DNA of 46,876 bases from positions 1 to 46,876 of the forward strand of contig CAJUOP010000018.1 of the NCBI GenBank assembly GCA_910588465.1. The letters are read 5' to 3'. The notes under the pieces are model-generated. The model worked only from the letters and a program-made list of their open reading frames with translations, was not told the DNA's origin and made no database searches. The translations under genes and the position numbers were made by a program. Shown in pieces: positions 8,743-17,807 of this stretch; position 1 is the stretch's first letter; each line of letters starts with the position of its first letter. Source of the DNA: an uncultured Christensenellaceae bacterium (lineage in GTDB: Bacteria > Bacillota > Clostridia > Christensenellales > Borkfalkiaceae).

Positions 8743-9095
8743 AACCTTCGCGTACGGACCGGTTGGACAGCGAATACAGAAGAGAAATTTCGGCGATCCT
8801 CGCGGGACCGCTCAAAAACAGAGATCCGCGCATTACGGGGATCGTAAGCGTGACGGAGGCGCACGTTTCGCCCGATTTAAAGACGGCGAAAATTTACGTG
8901 AGCGTGTATTCGGCTTCGGAAGAGCAGCGCAAACGCACGCTGGAAGCGATCGCGGAGAACGCGGGCTTTATCCGCCGCGAGCTTGCAAAGGTCATGCGCA
9001 TGAGAACGGTTCCCGCTCTTACGTTCGCTTCCGACGACAGTATGGCTTACGGTTCGAAAATGGACGAGCTGCTCGCGGGACTGCATAAGGATTAA
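8739..9095 (+). CDS. rbfA: Ribosome-binding factor A
   Basis: RbfA binds the immature 30S subunit and assists 16S rRNA 5' end maturation. The 118-residue product has the family's KH-like alpha/beta fold: RTDRLDSEYRREISAIL at the N-terminus, VSVTEAHVSPDLKTAKIYVSV in the middle and LRMRTVPAL-like sequence (here VMRMRTVPALTF) near the end. The ATG at 8739 overlaps the infB stop by four bases (ATGA), which fits better than an in-frame upstream ATG at 8709 lying within infB. Translation is probably coupled to infB. Confidence 0.95.
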   Translation: MKPSRTDRLDSEYRREISAILAGPLKNRDPRITGIVSVTEAHVSPDLKTAKIYVSVYSASEEQRKRTLEAIAENAGFIRRELAKVMRMRTVPALTFASDDSMAYGSKMDELLAGLHKD

Positions 9096-9104
9096 GGACG
9101 GACC

Positions 9105-10070
9105 ATGAACACGGTTGAAGAGATCGCAAACGTTATCAAACACATCAAGAGTGCGGTGATTTTTACGCATCTGCGCCCCGACGGCGACACGTTGGGCAGC
9201 GCGCTTGCGCTGTCCCGCGCTCTTTCTTTGCTTAAAATTCCCAACCAAACGGTGAACGAGGGAGAGATTCCCGAAGAGTTTTTCTTTCTCGAAGCCGCCA
9301 AAAGGATTCTGCGTGCGCCCACGCTGGACGCGGAGGCGTATATCTGCGTGGATTCGAGCGACGAAACGCGGCTGGGACAGCTGCAAAGCGTTTACTTTGC
9401 GGGCGCAAAGAAGAAAATTACGGTGAATATCGACCACCACGTTTCCAACACGCGCTATGCGAAGTATAATTTCGTGCGGCACCGCGCGAGCAACTGCGAG
9501 AATGTGGCGGACGTCATCAAGGCGATGGGTGTTCCGTTCGATAAGGAAATCGCGGACTGTCTTATGACGGGCGCGGTGACCGATTCGGGCGCGTTCTCGC
9601 ACGACGACGTGAGCGGAGACACCTTTCGCGCGGCGGCGGACTTTGCCGACGCGGGCGCGAACGTCGCCGTTATCACGTACGAGCTGTTTAAAAAACGGAG
9701 CAAGGCGCGCGCCGCGCTGTACGCGGAAACGGTCGCTTCCCTGCGCTATCTGTTAAACGATACCTTCGCGGTCGCCGTCGTGCCCAGAGAGCGGTTGGAA
9801 CGGCTCGGCTTAAAGCAGGACGCGACGGAGGGCGTCGTGGATTTCGGGCTCACGGTCGATTGCGTGGAGGTGAGCGCCAGCCTGCTCGAAATGAAAAAGG
9901 GACAGTATAAGGTTTCGCTCCGCTCCAAGGGAAAGGTGAACGTAAACAGGGTCGCCGCGACTTTCGGCGGCGGCGGACACGTGCTCGCTTCGGGTTGTAT
10001 GCTGTTCGGGGAATTGGAGGACGTGATAGATCGGCTCCGCTACGCGGTGTTGCAGCATTCGGAGGGATAA
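9105..10070 (+). CDS. nrnA: DHH/DHHA1 phosphoesterase, NrnA-type nanoRNase
   Basis: Proteins of this type hydrolyse short oligoribonucleotides, pAp or cyclic-dinucleotide products. The 321-residue length is normal. The DHH domain shows HLRPDGDTLGSALAL (residues about 23-37), VDSSDETRLG and NIDHHVSN, the DHH metal motif; the DHHA1 substrate domain at the C-terminus carries GGGGHVLASGC. It is nine bases after rbfA in the usual rbfA-nrnA-truB order, and its TAA shares one base with the truB ATG. Whether it prefers nanoRNA or pAp cannot be read from sequence. Confidence 0.93.
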   Translation: MNTVEEIANVIKHIKSAVIFTHLRPDGDTLGSALALSRALSLLKIPNQTVNEGEIPEEFFFLEAAKRILRAPTLDAEAYICVDSSDETRLGQLQSVYFAGAKKKITVNIDHHVSNTRYAKYNFVRHRASNCENVADVIKAMGVPFDKEIADCLMTGAVTDSGAFSHDDVSGDTFRAAADFADAGANVAVITYELFKKRSKARAALYAETVASLRYLLNDTFAVAVVPRERLERLGLKQDATEGVVDFGLTVDCVEVSASLLEMKKGQYKVSLRSKGKVNVNRVAATFGGGGHVLASGCMLFGELEDVIDRLRYAVLQHSEG

Positions 10071-10903
10071 TGACGGGTTTTTTAAATATTTTTAAAGAGA
10101 CGGGAATTTCCTCCGCCTATGCGGTGAACCGCGTGAAACGGCTTACCAAAACGCCGTGCGGGCACCTCGGAACGCTCGACCCGCTCGCTTCGGGCGTGCT
10201 TCCCGTAGGCGTGGGGAACGCGACCCGTCTTTTCGATTATTTTTTAAGCAAACGGAAAACCTATCTCGCCCGCTTCCGCTTCGGCATGACGAGCGACACG
10301 CTGGACGAGGAGGGGACAAAGACCTACGGCGGAGCGATCCCCTCGTTCGAGGAGATCGAGCGGGCGCTGCCCGCGTTTTTGGGGGAGATCGACCAGATCC
10401 CGCCCAAATACAGCGCCAAGAGCGTAAACGGGCGCAGGGGGTATGAGCTGGCGCGCAGCGGCGAGGAATTCACGCTGAGCGCGAAGCGGATCACGGTGGA
10501 GCGCTTTTCTCTGAGTGGACAGACCGCGCCCGACGAATACGCGTTTGAGATCGTGTGCGGCGCGGGCACTTATATCCGTTCGTTGGCGCGTGATCTGGCG
10601 GAGGCGCTGGGAACGCTCGGATATATGAGCGCGCTCTGCCGTACGGCAAGCGGCGCGTTTACGCAAGAGACGGCGGTCGCTTTGGACGAGCTTACCGAGG
10701 AGAACTGGAAAAACTATCTCATTCCCACCGAAAGCGTGATTTCGCTGCCCGTGCTCGAGAGTGCGGACGGGCGGTTATTGAACGGCGTTGCCGTGCCCGT
10801 TGCTGCGGCGGACGGCGAATATAAGTTATTCGTAAACGGCGGCTTTTACGGGCTTGCCCGCGTGTCGAACGGACTTGCCAAGGCGGAGAAAAAGCTATGT
10901 TAA
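10070..10903 (+). CDS. truB: tRNA pseudouridine(55) synthase TruB
   Basis: TruB makes pseudouridine 55 in the T-loop of tRNAs. The product is 277 residues from the ATG at 10070, which overlaps the nrnA stop by one base and has GGAGGG just upstream. The catalytic motif GHLGTLDPLASGVLPVGVGNATR contains the conserved Asp, and further family segments are KTYLARFRFGMTSDTLD, IPPKYSAKSVNGRRGYELAR and CGAGTYIRSLARDLAEALG. The C-terminal PUA-like part is short. A longer frame from 9995 would extend into nrnA and is not supported. The end overlaps ribF by seven bases. Confidence 0.96.
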   Translation: MTGFLNIFKETGISSAYAVNRVKRLTKTPCGHLGTLDPLASGVLPVGVGNATRLFDYFLSKRKTYLARFRFGMTSDTLDEEGTKTYGGAIPSFEEIERALPAFLGEIDQIPPKYSAKSVNGRRGYELARSGEEFTLSAKRITVERFSLSGQTAPDEYAFEIVCGAGTYIRSLARDLAEALGTLGYMSALCRTASGAFTQETAVALDELTEENWKNYLIPTESVISLPVLESADGRLLNGVAVPVAAADGEYKLFVNGGFYGLARVSNGLAKAEKKLC

Positions 10904-11757
10904 AGGCGTTGCGCGGCGGCGCCCTTTCCGATTGCGCGCTGCTTTTGGGCGGCTTCGACGGGTTTCACGCGGGGCACCGCACGCTTTTAAATAAAGCGTT
11001 TCAAACGGGGCTTCCCGTTGCTATCACCGCCATAGAGGGCGGCAAGGCGGGCGGCGATATTTTTACGCTTTCCGAACGGGAAGAAATTTTCAGGAGAGAG
11101 GGAGTCTCGTTCGTCGAAGAGATATCGTTTACGGAGGAGTTCCGCAATACCTCCGCGGAGGATTTTTTACGCGGGCTGTTCGGAAAAATTCCCGCCCGCG
11201 CGGTGTTCTGCGGCGAGGACTTTCGCTTCGGAAAGGGCGCGCTCGGCGATACGGAGCTTCTAAAAAGGCTGTCGCCCTGCCCCGTGACCGTTCTGCCCTT
11301 GCTTGCGGACGGCGGCGAAAAGGTGGCTGCGGCGCGTTTAAAACGGCTTTTGTCCTGCGGGCAGATTGGGGCGGCGAACGCTCTGTTCGGTTACGGCTAT
11401 TTTATCGCGGGCAGCGTGCGGCGCGGGCGGGAAGTGGGCAGAACGCTGGGCTTTCCCACGCTGAATCTTGTGCTCTCGAAGGAAAAGTATCAAATAAAAG
11501 AGGGAGTTTACGCCGGCTATGTTGCCACGACGTACGGCGACTACCGCGCGATCATCAACTTCGGCGCGCGTCCCACGTTCGGGGTGGAGGAGTGCGCGGT
11601 CGAAGCGCACCTGATCGGTTTTGACAGGCAGATTTACGGGGAAGAAGTGCGCGTGTTTCCCGAAACGTATCTGCGCCCCGTGCAAAAATTTTCATCGCGC
11701 GAGGAGCTGATAAAACAGCTGCAAAAAGATATTCTTACGGAGACGGAACATGATTAA
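10897..11757 (+). CDS. ribF: Bifunctional riboflavin kinase/FAD synthetase
   Basis: RibF phosphorylates riboflavin to FMN and adenylylates FMN to FAD. The 286-residue protein is at the short end of the family. The N-terminal nucleotidyltransferase domain shows LLLGGFDGFHAGHRTLL and later FCGEDFRFGKGALGD; the C-terminal kinase domain starts near residue 165 with GSVRRGREVGRTLGFPTLNL and includes GVYAGYV and INFGARPTFG. The gene overlaps both truB (7 bases) and the following TIM-barrel gene (8 bases), so it is part of the same translationally coupled unit. Confidence 0.95.
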   Translation: MLKALRGGALSDCALLLGGFDGFHAGHRTLLNKAFQTGLPVAITAIEGGKAGGDIFTLSEREEIFRREGVSFVEEISFTEEFRNTSAEDFLRGLFGKIPARAVFCGEDFRFGKGALGDTELLKRLSPCPVTVLPLLADGGEKVAAARLKRLLSCGQIGAANALFGYGYFIAGSVRRGREVGRTLGFPTLNLVLSKEKYQIKEGVYAGYVATTYGDYRAIINFGARPTFGVEECAVEAHLIGFDRQIYGEEVRVFPETYLRPVQKFSSREELIKQLQKDILTETEHD

Positions 11758-12598
11758 ATTCGGCGCCAGCGGTAATTGCGACAGTTTTTATGCGGAGGGG
11801 CACTCGCACACGGAGGAAGCCGCCGCGTTCATGAAGGAGCGCGGGCTCGACTGCTTCGAATATTCGTTCGGGCGGGGCGTGCGCATTACGGAAGCGAAGG
11901 CGATTTCCCTTGCGGAAGCGTTCGAAAAGGAGGGCGTGGAAATTTCCGTTCACGCGCCCTATTTCGTGAACCTAGCCAACCCCGACGACGAGATGGCGGC
12001 AAAGTCGTATACCTACGTGCTCGACAGCGCCAAAGCCTTAAAGCTGATGGGCGGCAAGCGGTGCGTGTTTCACCCCGCCTCCCAGGGCAAGGAGGAGCGC
12101 GGGCGGGCGGTGGAACGCACCCTCGACCGGCTGAAATATCTGCGCGATTATATCTATCTGAACGATTTGCAGGACTGCATGTTCTGTCCCGAGACCATGG
12201 GGAAAACCGCCCAGATCGGAACGCCCGAGGAGATCGTGCGCTTTTGCGAGGTGGACCCCGTGTTTACCCCGTGCGTGGATTTCGGACACGTGAACGCCCG
12301 CGGGCAGGGCTGTTTAAAGACGGCGGAGGATTATAAAAATCTGCTGTCGGATATGCTCGGGCGGCTGGGGTACGAGCGCATGAAGCACTTTCACGTGCAC
12401 TTTTCCAAAATCATGTACGGCGCGAAAGGGGAAATAAAACACCTTACGTTTGCGGACGAGGTGTACGGTCCCGAATTCGAGCCGCTCGCTACGGCGCTGC
12501 ACGAGCTGAAATTAGAGCCCTATATCGTAAGCGAGTCGGACGGAACGCAGGCGGAGGACGCCGCCGAAATGAAGCGGATCTATCTTTCCAAGCAATAA
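11750..12598 (+). CDS. nfo: Endonuclease IV-like TIM-barrel protein (AP endonuclease family 2)
   Basis: The 282-residue product resembles deoxyribonuclease IV, a trinuclear-zinc enzyme that cuts DNA at abasic sites. Metal-ligand blocks appear in order: SVHAPYFVNLANPD, FHPAS, CPETMGK, CVDFGHVNARG, HFHVHFSKI and a final SESDG. These match the His, Glu and Asp ligands of the Nfo fold. Family members are usually annotated as deoxyribonuclease IV, but xylose-isomerase-like relatives share the fold, so activity on DNA is likely but not certain. It overlaps ribF by eight bases and ends the operon; no clear terminator was found in the 97 bases before the next promoter. Confidence 0.8.
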   Translation: MIKFGASGNCDSFYAEGHSHTEEAAAFMKERGLDCFEYSFGRGVRITEAKAISLAEAFEKEGVEISVHAPYFVNLANPDDEMAAKSYTYVLDSAKALKLMGGKRCVFHPASQGKEERGRAVERTLDRLKYLRDYIYLNDLQDCMFCPETMGKTAQIGTPEEIVRFCEVDPVFTPCVDFGHVNARGQGCLKTAEDYKNLLSDMLGRLGYERMKHFHVHFSKIMYGAKGEIKHLTFADEVYGPEFEPLATALHELKLEPYIVSESDGTQAEDAAEMKRIYLSKQ

Positions 12599-12670
12599 AA
12601 AAACAGAAATTTTCCAAATAAAACGCATTTATCGCCATAACGGGCTTATATTTGATAAAATTTACTTAAA

Positions 12671-12688
12671 AGAAAAAAATTTTTTTCA
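12671..12688 (+). promoter_or_regulatory. Candidate operator palindrome upstream of the phosphodiester glycosidase promoter
   Basis: AGAAAAAAATTTTTTTCA contains a perfect 16-base palindrome (12672-12687) and ends 7 bases before the -35 box. It resembles the TGAAA-spacer-TTTCA form reported for RpiR-family sites, and two similar sequences precede the other promoters of the glycan locus. A-tracts alone could also act as an UP element. Confidence 0.4.
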
Positions 12689-12695
12689 TAAACTA

Positions 12696-12724
12696 TTGAC
12701 TTTTTCCGCGCAGTATCGTAAAAT
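12696..12724 (+). promoter_or_regulatory. Promoter of the first glycan operon
   Basis: TTGACT at 12696-12701, exactly 17 bases, then TAAAAT at 12719-12724. It lies 53 bases before the phosphodiester glycosidase start and is the only strong promoter seen between ribF/nfo and the regulator gene. Confidence 0.8.
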
Positions 12725-12776
12725 GCTGATAATACGGTATGTTCGCGTACCGAAACAGAAAAGCGGGAGAGGAGAT

Positions 12777-14342
12777 ATGAGTAAAAAGAAACGTTTGCTG
12801 TGTTTGGGGCTTGGGCTTGCAATGGGGCTTTCGTGCGGACTTTGTGCCTGCGGTCCGAAAACCCCGGATGAAGGGACAAAGCCGCCCGAGTTGATAAAGC
12901 CGGGCGAAGACGAGAAACCGGGAAAGCCCGAAGAATTTAAAGTAGAGTACAGAAAAGATTTTACTCCCACGCTGTTCGACGGCACGACGGTAAAAACGGA
13001 AATTACGGAGCTGGGCGAGGGCGCCTGGCTGGTAGCCAATAAAATTAAGCTTAACGACGCGAACGACCCTAAGGGCGCGGGGCTCATGACGAACAGATGG
13101 GCAACCGTTTACACGGTGGAAGTGGACCTGACCCGCGCAAGCATCGCGGCGGGCACCAAGGATAACAAGAGCTCGGATTTTAAATTCGATAAGGCGGTGC
13201 CTTATGCCCACGCGCAGTCCTGGGAAAAGGCGAACGAGGGCGGGCACGTGTACGCTTCGCTCAACGCGGACTTTTTCGGCGCGCAGTGTGTAAACGCGTT
13301 CGTGAAGGACGGCGTTATCGTAAAGGACGGTCATAACGATAAGGGCAAATACGACTATAAGGATTTGGACGCAGATTTGCCCGCTTCCGCTCCCATGCTG
13401 TTCGGCATCAACGGCGAAAAAGCGCAGATCGCGCCGATTATCTCCTATACGGGCAATATCGAGACTGCCGAGGTAAAAGCGCCGCTGATTCAGGCGAAGC
13501 TCGGCTATTCGTCCGCGTTTGCAGCGGAGGGCGGAGAGCTCTGCGAGGTCGACGACAACAATTCGGAAAACAGCTTTACGCTTCCCTCGTTTTATTACGT
13601 TCCCGGCACTTACAGCTATCGCCGCGGCTCGCGGGTGATCAAGCTGGATCTTTCAAAAACGGACATGAACGCCGCGGGAGAGTTTCAGGTGCCCCTGCTT
13701 TCCAACACGGTGCAAACGGGCAGCGGAGAAATCACCGTAGCAGAAGGGGAAGCCTATCTGGTGGTAAGAAACAGCTCGTCCGCGTTCGAAGAGTTTGACG
13801 TAGAAACGTTGACTATGACAAGAACGGTCCATTCGCCCGACGGCGCATGGGACGGGTATAACACCATTCTCGGGTGCAGACAGGCGCTTGTGATAAAGGG
13901 CGAGATCCCCGCAACGGTGGCGAAAGAGAATTCCAACGGCGCGCAGACCAGGGACATCCCCAGAAGCGCGGTCGGCGTGAAAGAGGGCAGAGTGGTGCTG
14001 TTCGCCGTGGAGGCGCTGCGCTATTACGCAACGAGAGTAAAGGGCGAGACCGATCCCGAAACGGGCTTAATGAAGATGATTCTCGACGACTACGTAATCA
14101 CCAAGGACGATTCGTTCGGTATGAATCTTCCCGAGCTTGCCGAGTTTATGAAGTTTTACGGCGTTTCGGACGGCGCGAATTTCGACGGAGGCGGTTCGAC
14201 GCAGCTCGTTACGAGAAAGGCGGACGAGCAAGCGGGAAAAGTGGTGATCCGTCCCGCGGATATCAACAATAACGACAGATTAAATCCGTTAAAAACGCGC
14301 GTGGTAATGAATTCCATTCTCGTTACGAATAAAGTAAAATAA
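12777..14342 (+). CDS. Phosphodiester glycosidase (NAGPA/DUF2233 domain) lipoprotein
   Basis: The product is 521 residues from the ATG at 12777, preceded by GAGAGGAGAT. Residues 1-25 form a lipoprotein signal ending in LCAC, followed by a Pro/Glu/Lys-rich linker. The rest carries the NAGPA domain: YASLNADFFG near residue 160, PRSAVGVKEGRVVLFAVEAL near 395, and the hallmark NFDGGGSTQ at 468-476. The human member removes GlcNAc from GlcNAc-1-phospho-6-mannose; bacterial members are thought to cleave similar sugar phosphodiesters. The protein should act outside the membrane. It opens an operon with an SGNH esterase, DUF4127, kinase, GH20 and GH31 genes, consistent with removal of a phosphate-linked sugar from a glycan. 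The substrate is not known. Confidence 0.88.
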   Translation: MSKKKRLLCLGLGLAMGLSCGLCACGPKTPDEGTKPPELIKPGEDEKPGKPEEFKVEYRKDFTPTLFDGTTVKTEITELGEGAWLVANKIKLNDANDPKGAGLMTNRWATVYTVEVDLTRASIAAGTKDNKSSDFKFDKAVPYAHAQSWEKANEGGHVYASLNADFFGAQCVNAFVKDGVIVKDGHNDKGKYDYKDLDADLPASAPMLFGINGEKAQIAPIISYTGNIETAEVKAPLIQAKLGYSSAFAAEGGELCEVDDNNSENSFTLPSFYYVPGTYSYRRGSRVIKLDLSKTDMNAAGEFQVPLLSNTVQTGSGEITVAEGEAYLVVRNSSSAFEEFDVETLTMTRTVHSPDGAWDGYNTILGCRQALVIKGEIPATVAKENSNGAQTRDIPRSAVGVKEGRVVLFAVEALRYYATRVKGETDPETGLMKMILDDYVITKDDSFGMNLPELAEFMKFYGVSDGANFDGGGSTQLVTRKADEQAGKVVIRPADINNNDRLNPLKTRVVMNSILVTNKVK

Positions 14343-14349
14343 CTTGGAT

Positions 14350-15450
14350 ATGAAAGACGTATTCGACTTCGACAAAAACATGACGGCGAAAGCCGAACGG
14401 GCGCGCGATATTCTTTGGCGTTGCGCCAAGGACGGCGTTTTCGGAATTTACGGTTCGGATGCGTTGCACGAAAAAGGGTATTGCCGACTGACGGAGGCGG
14501 AGCGGGATACGCTCCGCCCCGTAAACGACGGCGAGGCTTGGTTCGGAGAACATTCTGCGGGGATTCAGGTTCGTTTCGAATCTGATTCCGCGCAGATTTT
14601 TATTCGCGTAAAGCTTCGCAGCTCCTTCGACATGACCAACATGACGCAAACGGGGCAGTGCGGAGCGGACCTCTACGTGTTCGACGAAGGGCGCGGGGAA
14701 TTCGTTCTGCACGAGGTGGCGCGTTACGGCTTTCATGCGGACAGATACGAGGTTTCGCTCTCTCATTTCGGCGCCGCGCCCCGCAAAATGCGCAGATATC
14801 TTCTGTATTTCCCCCTTTACATGGCGGCGGACGAGTTCGATATCGGGCTGGATAAAGACGCCGCGGTAAAACCGTTCGGATTTTCCCGCGACACGCGGAT
14901 CGGCGTTTACGGCACCAGCATCACGCACGGTTGCAGCGCGTCCCGCCCGGGAATGGCGTACACGAATCTGCTTTCGCGCAGGACGGACGAGGAGGTGCTC
15001 AACTTCGGTTTTTCGGGCGTGGCGTTTATGGAGCCCGAAATGGGCGAAATCCTCGGAAAGAGAAGGCTCGATTTTCTCGTGGTCGACGCCGAGGCGAACG
15101 CGGGCGTGGACGAACGGATGCGCCGCAACGCCGAGCCCTTTTTAAACGCGTTTTTGCAATGCAAGCCCGAAACGCCCGTATTGCTCTTTTCGCGCGTCGC
15201 GCTTGCGCTCGATCTGTACGACGAAGCCCGCGCGCGGCTGCATCGTTTTTACGTCGGATTCCTGCGCGAGCTTGCGCAAAAATTCCGCAGGCGGGGCTAT
15301 CGGGTTTTCTTTGCGGACGGAACGAATATTTTTAAGGGAAACTTTACCGAATATTTTACGGACGGGATCCACCCGACGGACAGAGGCATGGCGGAGCTTG
15401 CCCGCGCCTATGAAAGACAAATCGGACGGATACGGAGGGAACTGAAATGA
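14350..15450 (+). CDS. SGNH/GDSL hydrolase (Lipase_GDSL_3 type), probable carbohydrate esterase
   Basis: A 366-residue protein with two parts: an N-terminal beta-rich domain (about residues 1-170) like the one that accompanies this SGNH subfamily, and a C-terminal SGNH domain with block I YGTSITHG (Ser190), block II NFGFSG, an acidic block VVDAEAN and block V DGIHPTDRG (Asp338, His341). It should hydrolyse an ester, most likely acetyl groups on a sugar given the neighbours. No signal peptide is seen, so a cytoplasmic role on imported sugars is inferred. The ATG at 14350 lies seven bases after the previous stop with only a weak ribosome site; a TTG at 14344 is an alternative. It overlaps the DUF4127 gene by four bases. 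Confidence 0.85.
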   Translation: MKDVFDFDKNMTAKAERARDILWRCAKDGVFGIYGSDALHEKGYCRLTEAERDTLRPVNDGEAWFGEHSAGIQVRFESDSAQIFIRVKLRSSFDMTNMTQTGQCGADLYVFDEGRGEFVLHEVARYGFHADRYEVSLSHFGAAPRKMRRYLLYFPLYMAADEFDIGLDKDAAVKPFGFSRDTRIGVYGTSITHGCSASRPGMAYTNLLSRRTDEEVLNFGFSGVAFMEPEMGEILGKRRLDFLVVDAEANAGVDERMRRNAEPFLNAFLQCKPETPVLLFSRVALALDLYDEARARLHRFYVGFLRELAQKFRRRGYRVFFADGTNIFKGNFTEYFTDGIHPTDRGMAELARAYERQIGRIRRELK

Positions 15451-16952
15451 AAAAAATCGTAATGCTGCCGCTGGACGAAAGACCCTGCAATTTCAACTAT
15501 CCGCAAATGATGCCCAAGGCGGACTACGCGCTTTATCTGCCCCCCAAAGAATTGATGGGCGATAAAAAAACGCCCGCCGATACCGCCGCGCTGCAGCGGT
15601 GGCTTATGGAAAATATAGGGGACGCGGACGCCTGCATTCTCTCGCTCGACACGCTCGTTTACGGGGGGATCGTTCCGTCCCGTCTGCACGCCGAGAGCAA
15701 GGAAACGCTTTTCGAGCGCGCGGAGACGGTAAGGGAGCTTCGCCGTTTAAACCCCCGCATGAAATTTTATGCGTTTCAGCTGATCATGCGCTGCCCGGGA
15801 TATTCGCTGAGCGACGAGGAGCCGGACTATTACGATATTTGCGGGGAAGAAATTCACCTTTACGGGCGGTATACCCACCTTGCGTCGCTGAGGGAGCTGA
15901 CGGCGGAGGAGAGCGCGGAGTTTGCGCGGGTGAAAAAAAAGATTCCCGCGGAATGTTTAAACGATTTTACCTCGCGGCGGGAAACCAATCTTGCGGTGCT
16001 GCTGCACGACCTCGAATACGTAAAGGACGGCACGTTGGATTATTTTATCGTCCCGCAGGACGACGCGGCGGAGTACGGGTTTACTTCGCTCGATCAGATT
16101 CGGGTGCGGGAGTATTTCAAAAAGAACACGCTGCACATGAAAACCGCCATGTATCCATCCGCGGACGACACGGGGCTTACCCTTCTGGCGCGCGCGGTAA
16201 ACGAGCTGAACGGCGTTCGTCCTAAAATTTTCGTAAAATACGCCTCTTCCAAAGCCGAGGCGGTCGTGCCCTGGTTCGAGGATAGGGTGTTGGACGAAAC
16301 GGTAAAATACCAAATCATGGCTGCGGGCGCGCAGCGGGTGTATTCCCTGCCCGAAGCGGATATGGCGCTTCTTATCAATATGGGTTCGGGAATGTGGCAC
16401 GAGGGGCAAGCGGGATACGTGACCGCTTACGATATCGAACGCAACCTCGCGGAATTCGTTTCTTATATGCGTTATGCGCTCGAAGCGGGAAAAACCGTCG
16501 CCGTGGGCGACGTGGCTACCTGCAACGGGAGCGACGAAGAGCTCTTGCGGATCATGCGAGAGGAGGGGCTGCTGCTTAAAATTCATTCGTACGCGGGCTG
16601 GAACACCTCCTCGAATACGCTGGGCACCGCGATCTGCGCGGGGCTTCTGTATCTGTTCGGGCAGGACGACGAGGGCAGGATCGGCTTTTTGCTCCATCGC
16701 TATTACGAGGACTGCGGCTACATGACCTATGCGCGGGGTTACGTGACCGAAAACGTGCTTCCCGCTTTGGGGCTGGACCGTTTCCGCGTGGACGGAAAGG
16801 ACGGAAAAGCCGCCGCTGCGGTCAAAGAAAAACTGACGGAATTTATGGAGAAAAATTTCCCCGAGCTTGCGCGGCGCGTTGCGGCGGTGCAAATCGAACA
16901 GCCTTGGAAAAGAATGTTCGAAACGGACGTGAAACTGAAATTAAAATCATGA
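15447..16952 (+). CDS. DUF4127 family protein, function unknown
   Basis: The 501-residue product begins with VMLPLDERPCNFNYPQ, a hallmark of DUF4127, and continues with the conserved LSLDTLVYGGIVPSR and AFQLIMRCPGYS segments and GDVATCNGSDEELL and YAGWNTSSNTLGT in the C-terminal half. There is no signal peptide or membrane segment, so it is predicted to be cytoplasmic. Conserved Asp, Arg, His and Asn residues suggest an enzyme but no reaction is established to my knowledge. The start codon overlaps the SGNH stop (ATGA) and its own stop overlaps the ROK kinase start (ATGA), giving a three-gene translationally coupled block and pointing to a role in the same sugar pathway. Confidence 0.85.
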   Translation: MKKIVMLPLDERPCNFNYPQMMPKADYALYLPPKELMGDKKTPADTAALQRWLMENIGDADACILSLDTLVYGGIVPSRLHAESKETLFERAETVRELRRLNPRMKFYAFQLIMRCPGYSLSDEEPDYYDICGEEIHLYGRYTHLASLRELTAEESAEFARVKKKIPAECLNDFTSRRETNLAVLLHDLEYVKDGTLDYFIVPQDDAAEYGFTSLDQIRVREYFKKNTLHMKTAMYPSADDTGLTLLARAVNELNGVRPKIFVKYASSKAEAVVPWFEDRVLDETVKYQIMAAGAQRVYSLPEADMALLINMGSGMWHEGQAGYVTAYDIERNLAEFVSYMRYALEAGKTVAVGDVATCNGSDEELLRIMREEGLLLKIHSYAGWNTSSNTLGTAICAGLLYLFGQDDEGRIGFLLHRYYEDCGYMTYARGYVTENVLPALGLDRFRVDGKDGKAAAAVKEKLTEFMEKNFPELARRVAAVQIEQPWKRMFETDVKLKLKS

Positions 16953-17791
16953 AAAAAATAGGAATAGACCTCGGCGGCACGACGATAAAGGGCGCGCTGT
17001 TCGACGGAGACAATATTATAGTAGAGCGCTCGGTGCCCACGCACGGCAGCGAGGGGCGGGAGGCGATATTTGCCGCTCTGTTTTCTCTGCTCGACGGATT
17101 TAGCGGCAAGGGTGCGGAGGCGATCGGCGTTTCGTCCGCGGGGAACATCGACCCCGTTTCGGGGCGGTGCGTGTACGCAACGGACAATCTGCTCGGCTGG
17201 ACGGGGGCGGATATTAAGGGCGAAATCGAACGGCGGTACGGGTTGCCGTGCAAAGCGGACAACGACGCGGTCTGCGCGTTAAAGGGGGAGCTTGCCTTTT
17301 ATCCCCGCGTGAAGGACGCCACCATGCTAACCTTCGGCACGGGCGTGGGCGGGGCGAGTATCGTTTGCGGAAACGTTCTGCGGGGCGCGCGCTTTCAGGC
17401 GGCGCGTTGGGGGCACGTCTGCCTCGATCCGCACGGGAGAGACTGCAACTGCGGCAAGCGCGGCTGCGCCGAGGCGTACCTTTCTGCGACGGCGCTGTTA
17501 AGAGAGGGGAAAAAGAGGATCCCCGCGCTGGAAAGCTGCAAGGAATTATTCGAACGGTATCGGCAAAACGATCGCGACGCGCAGGAAACGATCGCGGAAT
17601 TCGGTTTTTATTTAAACGTGCTGCTCGATACTATTTTAACGTCCGTCGCGCCCGAGCTGATTATTTTCGGCGGCGGGGTGGCGGAGTCGAAGGACGTGTT
17701 GGAAAGGTTGGTCGTCGGTCGGAAGGAGGTCGTGTTCGCCAAGCTCGGCAATCGGGCGGGGGTATACGGCGCCGTTTCCGAATGGAAATAA
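16949..17791 (+). CDS. ROK family sugar kinase
   Basis: A 280-residue ASKHA-fold protein starting at the ATG that overlaps the DUF4127 stop. The phosphate-binding motif IGIDLGGTTIKGALFD is at residues 3-18, the catalytic Asp lies in CKADNDAVCAL, the second phosphate motif is LTFGTGVGGASIV, and the ROK zinc motif CNCGKRGC covers 166-173 with the preceding WGHV His. Such kinases phosphorylate glucose, ManNAc, GlcNAc or similar sugars. The amino-sugar genes downstream (nanE, nagA, nagB) make ManNAc or GlcNAc plausible substrates, but specificity is not readable by eye. There is no HTH domain, so it is a kinase and not a ROK repressor. Confidence 0.9.
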   Translation: MKKIGIDLGGTTIKGALFDGDNIIVERSVPTHGSEGREAIFAALFSLLDGFSGKGAEAIGVSSAGNIDPVSGRCVYATDNLLGWTGADIKGEIERRYGLPCKADNDAVCALKGELAFYPRVKDATMLTFGTGVGGASIVCGNVLRGARFQAARWGHVCLDPHGRDCNCGKRGCAEAYLSATALLREGKKRIPALESCKELFERYRQNDRDAQETIAEFGFYLNVLLDTILTSVAPELIIFGGGVAESKDVLERLVVGRKEVVFAKLGNRAGVYGAVSEWK

Positions 17792-17807
17792 AACGGGAGA
17801 AAGAGAG

